Assembly (NCBI GenBank): GCA_013044085.1
Contig: JABEVI010000182.1
Coordinates: forward strand, 1-9,966
From: Steroidobacteraceae bacterium
Lineage (GTDB): Bacteria; Pseudomonadota; Gammaproteobacteria; Steroidobacterales; Steroidobacteraceae
Length of the DNA: 9,966 bases
Direction: 5' to 3'
The translations under genes were made by a program, and so were the position numbers. Numbering within the stretch: position 1 is the first letter of the stretch; every line of letters begins with the position of its first letter. Of the stretch, positions 1 through 9,966 are shown one piece after another. Under the pieces are notes generated by a model. It searched no databases. It saw only the letters and a list, made by a program, of their open reading frames with translations, and had not been told where the DNA came from.

Positions 1-2216
<2,216 letters not shown>

Positions 2217-2219
2217 GGC

Positions 2220-6302
<4,083 letters not shown>

Positions 6303-6329
6303 GCGGGTCACCCTTTTCCAGCTTCAGAC

Positions 6330-6382
6330 AAAAAAACGGCGCGACCGGAGGCCGCCGCGGAATCCGCGGCAGCCGCCGGCCA
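6330..6382 (-). terminator. Hairpin plus U-tract in the rplL-rpoB spacer (probable attenuator)
   Basis: On the transcribed strand, arms at 6364-6382 and 6342-6360 enclose a 3-nt AUU loop. I count 15 Watson-Crick pairs, 3 G-U wobbles and one mismatch (6349/6375) over 19 positions, nearly all G-C. Five nucleotides later comes a run of seven U (6330-6336). The hairpin begins about 20 nt after the rplL stop and the U-run ends 27 nt before rpoB. E. coli has a partial terminator and an RNase III cleavage site in this spacer that set rpoBC expression several-fold below rplJL; I infer the same role. The 5-nt gap between stem and U-run would weaken termination, which suits a leaky attenuator. A smaller competing stem (CGGCG with CGCCG) abuts the U-run. 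Confidence 0.7.
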
Positions 6383-6402
6383 GCGCACATCGGCGTAAGT
6401 CA

Positions 6403-6783
6403 CTACTTGATAGCAGCCTTCGCGCCCGCTTCCTCGAGCTTCTTCTTGATCGCCTCGGCGTCCGCCTTCGGAATTGCCTCCTTGACGGTCGACGGCGCAC
6501 CTTCCACCAGGTCCTTCGCTTCCTTCAGACCCAGGCCGGTGATCTCGCGAATAACCTTGATCACGCCGACTTTGTTGGCGCCGAACTCGGTCATCGTCAC
6601 CGTGAACTCCGTCTTTTCCTCGGCCGCGGGGGCGGCGGCGGCCGCGGCACCGGCGGCGGCGACCGCAACCGGCGCAGCCGCCGTGACGTTGAACTTCTTT
6701 TCCATGTCGGCGATCAACTCGACCACGTCCATCACGGACATCTTGGAAATCGCCTCGAGGATATCGTCTTTAGTAACAGCCAT
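6403..6783 (-). CDS. rplL: 50S ribosomal protein L7/L12
   Basis: Stalk protein bL12, present as dimers on L10, which recruits and stimulates translation GTPases on the large subunit. 126 residues, against ~121 in E. coli. Seen: N-terminal dimerisation and L10-binding helices (about 1-33, MAVTKDDILEAISKMSVMDV); a flexible hinge (about 35-56) made almost only of Ala with a few Pro, Val and Gly; and the C-terminal factor-binding domain (about 57-126) with GANKVGVIKVIREITGLGL and KEAKDLVEGAP. Ends TAG. GGAG sits 9 nt before the ATG. The 48-nt spacer after rplJ (6784-6831) contains a small GGCC-GCAG-GGCC hairpin, then an A/T-rich stretch leading into the ribosome site. That open stretch may favour frequent initiation, as L7/L12 is needed in several copies per ribosome (inference). 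Confidence 0.99.
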   Translation of the reverse strand: MAVTKDDILEAISKMSVMDVVELIADMEKKFNVTAAAPVAVAAAGAAAAAAPAAEEKTEFTVTMTEFGANKVGVIKVIREITGLGLKEAKDLVEGAPSTVKEAIPKADAEAIKKKLEEAGAKAAIK

Positions 6784-6831
6784 GATTTACAACTCCAAAT
6801 ATCTATTAAGGCCCTGCGGCCGAATCAGGTT

Positions 6832-7377
6832 TCAAGCAACCGCCGGCTCTTGCCCGGCTTTCTTGGCCTCGAGAACCGCTGCCAAGGTGCGCACCAACTT
6901 CGTGTTGGGGGCGGCCAACGTACCGACGAACTTCGCGATCGGCGCCTTGATGACGCCGAGCAGTTGCGACACCGCCTGCGCGCGCGTCGGCAAGCTGGCC
7001 ACGCGATCCAGGGCTTCAGCCTTGAACAGCTGCCCGCCCAAGGACACGAGTGTCGTCACCAACTTGTCGTTGTCCTTCGCGAACGCCTTGATGATGCGGG
7101 CGGCGGCGCCCGGATCGTCATTGGAGAACGCGAGCACGACCGGGCCCTTCAGCGCCGGAGCGATGCACTCGAAAGACGTGCCGGCAACGGCCCTGCGCGC
7201 GAGCGTGTTCTTGACGACGCGCAGATACACGCCTTCCTTGCGGGCTTTCGCGCGCAAGGTCGTCATCTGACCGACCGTCAAGCCACGGTTCTCGGCGCCG
7301 ACGACGGACAGGGCTTTCACCGCGACCGCATTGACCTCCGCCACCACGACTTTCTTATCTTCCAACTTGAGTGCCAT
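6832..7377 (-). CDS. rplJ: 50S ribosomal protein L10
   Basis: Base of the ribosomal stalk (uL10): it binds 23S rRNA beside L11, carries L7/L12 dimers on its C-terminal helix, and in E. coli represses its own mRNA as the L10-L12 complex. 181 residues, against 165 in E. coli. Seen: N-terminal RNA-binding domain with MALKLEDKKVVVAEVN, ENRGLTVGQMTTLRAKAR and VYLRVVKNTLARRA; and a C-terminal helical tail with KLVRTLAAVLEAKKAG, the expected L12-binding region, ending in a short Pro/Ala tail. The ATG at 7375-7377 has GGGGGA 6 nt upstream and directly abuts a TAA from an upstream leader frame. Downstream is rplL after 48 nt; upstream is a 256-nt structured leader. Confidence 0.98.
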   Translation of the reverse strand: MALKLEDKKVVVAEVNAVAVKALSVVGAENRGLTVGQMTTLRAKARKEGVYLRVVKNTLARRAVAGTSFECIAPALKGPVVLAFSNDDPGAAARIIKAFAKDNDKLVTTLVSLGGQLFKAEALDRVASLPTRAQAVSQLLGVIKAPIAKFVGTLAAPNTKLVRTLAAVLEAKKAGQEPAVA

Positions 7378-7596
7378 TTAAGGTCCCCCGTTAAGAAGCG
7401 TCACACATGAGCACGAGCCGGATGCTCGCACCCTCCCTCGAGTGCCCCCGGGCCACTCGTCCGGTGCGACCTTCACCAGGAAACTCCTGATTCGGGCCCC
7501 ACCATCTGCGCAGGCGATCGATTTAAGGGCTCCGCGCCCGCCTGCGGTCTTCGACGGTGGGCGCGCGAGGTCCTCAAACCTCTCGCCACCCTCCAT

Positions 7597-7614
7597 CAAT
7601 TCCTAACAATTCCT
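7597..7614 (-). repeat. Short tandem direct repeat AGGAATTG x2
   Basis: The octamer AGGAATTG occurs twice with a 10-nt period (7607-7614 and 7597-7604), separated by TT, at the start of the rplJ leader. It follows a GC-rich hairpin at 7615-7630. A 10-nt spacing is about one helical turn, so a protein site is conceivable, as is a duplicated -10-like element, but the repeat is short and could be chance. Confidence 0.45.
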
Positions 7615-7630
7615 GCGGCCTTGCGGCCGC
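7615..7630 (-). other. GC-rich hairpin with GCAA tetraloop just after rplA
   Basis: Perfect 6-bp stem GCGGCC/GGCCGC (7625-7630 with 7615-7620) closed by a GCAA loop, a GNRA-type tetraloop on the transcribed strand, 3 nt after the rplA stop. No U-run follows (next bases AGGAATTG), so it is not an intrinsic terminator. It may protect or mark the rplK-rplA mRNA 3' end, or form the first stem of the rplJ leader. Confidence 0.5.
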
Positions 7631-7633
7631 CCG

Positions 7634-8329
7634 TCAAATCTCGAGACTTGCCTGCTCCACCGCCACCCCGGGACCCATCGTCGAGGACAGCGTGACCCTC
7701 TTCAGATAGATACCCTTGGAGGAGGCCGGCTTGACCTTCTGCAGGTCAGCGAGCAAGGCAAGGAGGTTCTCCTTCAGCGCAACCGGCTCGAAACTCGCGC
7801 GTCCGATCTGCGCGTGCACGATGCCGGCCTTGTCGGTTCGGTAGCGAACCTGGCCGGATTTGGCATTCTTGACGGCACCGGCGACGTCCGGCGTCACGGT
7901 ACCCACCTTCGGATTCGGCATCAGCCCGCGCGGTCCGAGGATCTGGCCGAGCTGACCGACGATGCGCATCGCATCCGGGCTCGCGATCACCACGTCGAAA
8001 TCCAGCTGACCCGCCTTGACCTTCTCGGCGAGGTCCTCGAAACCGACGATGTCGGCGCCGGCTGCCTTGGCGGCATCCACGTTCTTGCCCTGGGTGAACA
8101 CCGCGACGCGCACGGTCTTGCCGGTGCCGTGCGGCATCACGGTCGAACCGCGCACCTGTTGATCGGATTTGGTGGCGTCGATGCCGAGGTTCACGGCCAC
8201 ATCCACCGATTCGTTGAACTTCGCCGTTGCCAGCTCCTTCACGAGCTTCAGCGCATCGTCGATCGGGAAGGTCTTGCCAGGCGGCAGCTTCTCTTTCCAA
8301 CCCTTGGTTCTCTTGGCTAACGTTGCCAT
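7634..8329 (-). CDS. rplA: 50S ribosomal protein L1
   Basis: L1 binds 23S rRNA in the mobile L1 stalk that guides deacylated tRNA out of the E site; in E. coli it also represses its own operon by binding rplK leader mRNA. 231 residues (E. coli 234). Start ATG at 8327-8329, giving MATLAKRTKGWKEKL, was chosen over longer in-frame starts because it matches the family N-terminus. Seen: ELATAKFNESVDVAVNLGID; VMPHGTGKTVRVAVFTQG; VVIASPDAMRIVGQLGQILG; and GPRGLMPNPKVGTVTPDV, the L1 signature region. The start lies one base beyond the rplK stop, and the ribosome site (GGAGG, 9 nt; or GGGAG, 6 nt) is inside the last rplK codons, so the pair is very likely translationally coupled. Ends TGA, followed by a hairpin and the rplJ leader. 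Confidence 0.99.
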   Translation of the reverse strand: MATLAKRTKGWKEKLPPGKTFPIDDALKLVKELATAKFNESVDVAVNLGIDATKSDQQVRGSTVMPHGTGKTVRVAVFTQGKNVDAAKAAGADIVGFEDLAEKVKAGQLDFDVVIASPDAMRIVGQLGQILGPRGLMPNPKVGTVTPDVAGAVKNAKSGQVRYRTDKAGIVHAQIGRASFEPVALKENLLALLADLQKVKPASSKGIYLKRVTLSSTMGPGVAVEQASLEI

Positions 8330-8330
8330 G

Positions 8331-8762
8331 TCACACTCCCTCCACATCGACGCCCATGCTGCGGGCGCTGCCGGCGATCGTGCGGACCGCCGCATCCAGA
8401 TCGGCCGCGGTCAAATCCGGGGTCTTCATTTTCGCAATGGTCTCGAGCTGCTGACGCGTGATCCGACCGACCTTGGCGGTATTCGGCGTCGCGCTGCCCT
8501 TGGGAATGTTCAAGGCCTTGGCGATCAGCACCGATGCCGGCGGCGTCTTCAGGATGAACGTGAAGCTGCGATCGCTGTAGACCGTGATCACCACCGGCGT
8601 CGGCAGGCCCTTTTCGAGCGATTGCGTCTGCGCGTTGAAAGCCTTGCAGAATTCCATGATGTTGACGCCCTGCTGACCGAGCGCAGGTCCCACCGGCGGG
8701 CTCGGATTCGCCTGCCCGGCGGGAATTTGTAGCTTGATGTAGCCCGTAACCTTCTTAGCCAT
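8331..8762 (-). CDS. rplK: 50S ribosomal protein L11
   Basis: L11 (uL11) binds the GTPase-associated region of 23S rRNA next to L10 and helps factor-dependent GTP hydrolysis; in E. coli it is needed for RelA activation and is the thiopeptide-binding partner. 143 residues (E. coli 142). Seen: N-terminal domain with GQANPSPPVGPALGQQGVNI (the proline-rich factor/thiostrepton face) and MEFCKAFNAQT; linker PPASVLIAKALNI; and C-terminal rRNA-binding domain with VGRITRQQLETIAKMK and the signature IAGSARSMGV. ATG at 8760-8762 has AGGAG 7 nt upstream. It lies 57 nt after nusG and one base before rplA. No unusual residues noticed. Confidence 0.99.
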   Translation of the reverse strand: MAKKVTGYIKLQIPAGQANPSPPVGPALGQQGVNIMEFCKAFNAQTQSLEKGLPTPVVITVYSDRSFTFILKTPPASVLIAKALNIPKGSATPNTAKVGRITRQQLETIAKMKTPDLTAADLDAAVRTIAGSARSMGVDVEGV

Positions 8763-8819
8763 CGAAACACTCCTGTGGGTGCAAACGCCCCCCTGCCGGG
8801 AGGCTCCCCGATTCGATCC
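8763..8819 (-). promoter_or_regulatory. nusG-rplK spacer, possible rplK leader / L1 target
   Basis: 57 nt between nusG and rplK. In E. coli, L1 represses the rplKA mRNA by binding close to the rplK start. Here a small hairpin can form on the transcribed strand (8787-8792 with 8777-8782, loop 8783-8786, one G-A mismatch) just upstream of the AGGAG ribosome site. I did not recognise the two-helix L1-binding motif with confidence, and see no clear promoter hexamers. The call rests on position. Confidence 0.3.
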
Positions 8820-9353
8820 TCAACCCTTCTCGACCTGCGAGAAATCCAGTTCGACCGGCGTCGAGCGCCCGAGAATCTGCACCGCCACCTGCAGCCGGTT
8901 CTTCTCGTAGTTCACCGACTCGACGACGCCGTTGAAGTCGTTGAACGGGCCATGCGTCACCCGCACCACCTCGCCGGGCTCGAACAGCACCTTCGGCTTC
9001 GGCTTGTCGGCGCCCTCCTCGACCCTGCGCAGGATCGAATTCGCCTCGCGATCCGTGATCGGCGCCGGCTTGTCACTCGTGCCACCGATGAAGCCGAGGA
9101 CCTTCGGCACTTCCTTGACCAGATGCCAGGTGTCCTCGTCCATTTCCATCTGCACGAGCACGTAGCCCGGGAAGAACTTGCGGTCGGACTTGCGCTTCTG
9201 CCCGTCGCGCATCTCGACGACCTCCTCGGTCGGCACGAGGACTTCGCCGAACTTGTGTTCAAGGCCCGCCCGCTTGACCCTGTCGGTCAGAGCCTCGGCG
9301 ACCTTGTGCTCGAAATTCGAGTAGGCGTGAACGACATACCATCGCAGGGACAT
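8820..9353 (-). CDS. nusG: Transcription elongation and antitermination factor NusG
   Basis: NusG rides on RNA polymerase with its NGN domain and uses its KOW domain to contact Rho or ribosomal S10, coupling transcription to termination or translation. 177 residues (E. coli 181, four more at the N-terminus). Seen: NGN domain about 1-115 with LRWYVVHAYSNFE, FGEVLVPTEEVVEMR, RKFFPGYVLVQMEM and PKVLGFIGGTSDKPAPI; linker about 116-122; and KOW domain about 123-177 with FEPGEVVRVTHGPFNDFNGV and ILGRSTPVELDFSQVEKG. Odd point: L161 (codon 8871-8873) occupies the place of E. coli F165, part of the S10/Rho contact; neighbours I160 and R163 are kept. ATG at 9351-9353 has GGAG 5 nt upstream. secE ends 16 nt before it, so the two are likely cotranscribed. 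Confidence 0.99.
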   Translation of the reverse strand: MSLRWYVVHAYSNFEHKVAEALTDRVKRAGLEHKFGEVLVPTEEVVEMRDGQKRKSDRKFFPGYVLVQMEMDEDTWHLVKEVPKVLGFIGGTSDKPAPITDREANSILRRVEEGADKPKPKVLFEPGEVVRVTHGPFNDFNGVVESVNYEKNRLQVAVQILGRSTPVELDFSQVEKG

Positions 9354-9369
9354 AAACGCTCCGGGCCCT

Positions 9370-9750
9370 TCAAGCCGATTGTCCGGTCAACAACCGGGTC
9401 ATCCACGTCAGGACCCAGTCGAGTCCCCAAAAAAATACACCCATCACCACGGCGAAGAAGAACACGACCGTCGTCATGCGAATCGTCTCTTCGCGCCCCG
9501 GCCAGACGACCTTGCGCAGCTCGACTCGCGAGACGAGCGCAAACCGCCAGAAGTCGCGGCCGAACGAACTCGCCCAGGCAAGGCCGAGTCCGACGACGAC
9601 GCCACCGACGACCATCGCAACGCGCAGCAGCAGCGGGCGCTCGCCGTACCAATAAAATGCGACGATGCCGCCGAAGATCGCGAGCAGGGCTAGAACGATC
9701 AGCGCGGTGTCCCTGCTCGACGTATCGGACGATGTTTGCGGTTCTGCCAT
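9370..9750 (-). CDS. secE: Preprotein translocase subunit SecE
   Basis: SecE is the small essential membrane subunit that clamps SecY in the protein-conducting channel. 126 residues from ATG at 9748-9750 (MAEPQTSSDTSSRD); E. coli has 127 and the same three-helix layout. Seen: hydrophobic segments about 16-35, 42-61 and 94-116; and between the second and third the amphipathic region with ELRKVVWPGREET (77-89), matching the conserved SecE signature around the WP pair. An in-frame GTG at 9769-9771 would add seven residues and has AGGGG 4 nt upstream, while the ATG has only a close GAGAG; the start is therefore uncertain, with ATG preferred on codon and family length. It sits directly after tRNA-Trp and 16 nt before nusG, the common proteobacterial secE-nusG pair. 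Confidence 0.96.
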   Translation of the reverse strand: MAEPQTSSDTSSRDTALIVLALLAIFGGIVAFYWYGERPLLLRVAMVVGGVVVGLGLAWASSFGRDFWRFALVSRVELRKVVWPGREETIRMTTVVFFFAVVMGVFFWGLDWVLTWMTRLLTGQSA

Positions 9751-9784
9751 GTCTCTCAGCCGTTGCTCCACGAGGCCCCTAGCC

Positions 9785-9860
9785 TGGCAGGGCAGGAGGG
9801 AATCGAACCCCCAACCTGCGGTTTTGGAGACCGCCGCTCTGCCAATTGAGCTACTGCCCT
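9785..9860 (-). tRNA. trnW: tRNA-Trp (anticodon CCA)
   Basis: Full 76-nt cloverleaf with encoded 3' CCA (9785-9787). Acceptor AGGGCAG/CTGCCCT; D arm GCTC/GAGC with an AATTGGCA loop; anticodon stem GCGGT/ACCGC with loop CTCCAAA, giving CCA at 34-36 (tryptophan); 5-nt variable loop; T stem GGGGG/CCCTC (one G-U) with loop TTCGATT; discriminator G. It lies only 7 nt after the tuf stop and 13-34 nt before secE, depending on the secE start, so it is probably excised from a tuf-secE transcript by RNase P and 3' nucleases. Confidence 0.98.
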
Positions 9861-9867
9861 GTAAACT

Positions 9868-9966
9868 TTACGCGATCACCTTGGAGACGACGCCGGCGCC
9901 GACGGTCTTGCCGCCTTCGCGTATCGCAAATCGCAGCCCCTGCTCCATCGCGATCGGCGCAATCAA
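9868..9966 (-). CDS. tuf: Elongation factor Tu (C-terminal 32 codons, runs off the right edge)
   Basis: The last 32 codons and TAA stop (9868-9870) of EF-Tu, the GTPase that delivers aminoacyl-tRNA to the ribosome. Readable: LIAPIAMEQGLRFAIREGG, then KTVGAGVVSKVIA, which aligns with the C-terminal beta-barrel domain of E. coli EF-Tu (HPIAMDDGLRFAIREGG, then RTVGAGVVAKVLS). GTPase and middle domains lie outside. Proteobacteria often carry two near-identical tuf copies; the one beside secE/nusG is usually called tufB, but copy number cannot be judged here. Confidence 0.97.
   Translation of the reverse strand: MIAPIAMEQGLRFAIREGGKTVGAGVVSKVIA

Larger units (their letters stand above)
7378..7633 (-). 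promoter_or_regulatory. rplJ 5' leader, probable L10 autoregulatory RNA
   Basis: 256 nt without a convincing gene between rplA and rplJ. In E. coli and relatives this interval holds a promoter and the RNA target by which the L10-L12 complex represses rplJL translation. I see a chain of potential stems on the transcribed strand: 7556-7560 with 7586-7590, enclosing 7567-7571 with 7578-7582; 7510-7516 with 7539-7545 (perfect 7 bp, a smaller stem nested inside); 7477-7481 with 7485-7489; 7440-7444 with 7454-7458; and 7411-7418 with 7424-7431 (two wobbles). I did not identify the L10 kink-turn motif itself, so the assignment rests on position and hairpin density. A weak promoter candidate at its upstream edge is TTGACG overlapping the rplA stop (7632-7637), 17 nt, then AGGAAT (7609-7614). 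Confidence 0.6.

Noticed and set aside
6303..6311. Upstream GTG start adding three residues to RpoB
   Set aside because: The GTG falls on the GGGTGA ribosome site that serves the ATG at 6302, and the family N-terminus begins at that ATG.
8330..8395. Longer rplA frame starting upstream at 8395
   Set aside because: The extra residues lie inside rplK in another frame and do not resemble L1; the ATG at 8329 has a good ribosome site and the family N-terminus.

Overview
The window is one co-oriented block of core information-processing genes, all on the minus strand. In transcription order (right to left) it reads: 3' end of tuf (EF-Tu), tRNA-Trp(CCA), secE, nusG, rplK, rplA, rplJ, rplL, rpoB, and the first half of rpoC. 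High G+C, strong G/C bias at third codon positions and the protein sequences (RpoB and RpoC close to Escherichia coli in length and motif spacing, and tRNA-Trp between tuf and secE) point to a chromosomal segment of a high-GC, non-enteric gammaproteobacterium. A betaproteobacterium is less likely but not excluded by eye. There are no mobile elements, CRISPR arrays, phage genes or atypical-composition islands.

Layout: 9868-9966 is the last 32 codons of tuf. 9785-9860 is tRNA-Trp with encoded CCA, 7 nt after the tuf stop. 9370-9750 is secE and 8820-9353 is nusG. 8331-8762 (rplK) and 7634-8329 (rplA) are separated by a single base. A 256-nt non-coding stretch (7378-7633) precedes rplJ and is dense in potential hairpins; its position matches the autoregulatory L10 leader of other proteobacteria. 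6832-7377 is rplJ and 6403-6783 is rplL. The 100-nt rplL-rpoB spacer holds a long GC-rich hairpin followed by seven U residues, fitting the attenuator known at this place in E. coli. 2220-6302 is rpoB. rpoC starts 3 nt after the rpoB stop and runs off the left edge.

The genes cooperate in translation (EF-Tu, tRNA-Trp, the L11/L1 pair, and the L10-L7/L12 stalk that recruits elongation factors), in transcription (beta, beta', NusG) and in protein export (SecE). Regulation visible in the sequence is at RNA level: the L10 leader, the rplL-rpoB hairpin, ribosome-binding sites inside upstream genes (rplA, rpoC), and RNase P/3' processing of the embedded tRNA.

I found no undescribed system here. 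The points most worth checking are the rplL-rpoB hairpin, the structured rplJ leader, the compressed tuf-tRNA-secE junction, and a Leu in NusG where E. coli has the S10-contacting Phe165. Very long antisense open frames opposite rpoB and rpoC are explained by codon bias and were rejected.
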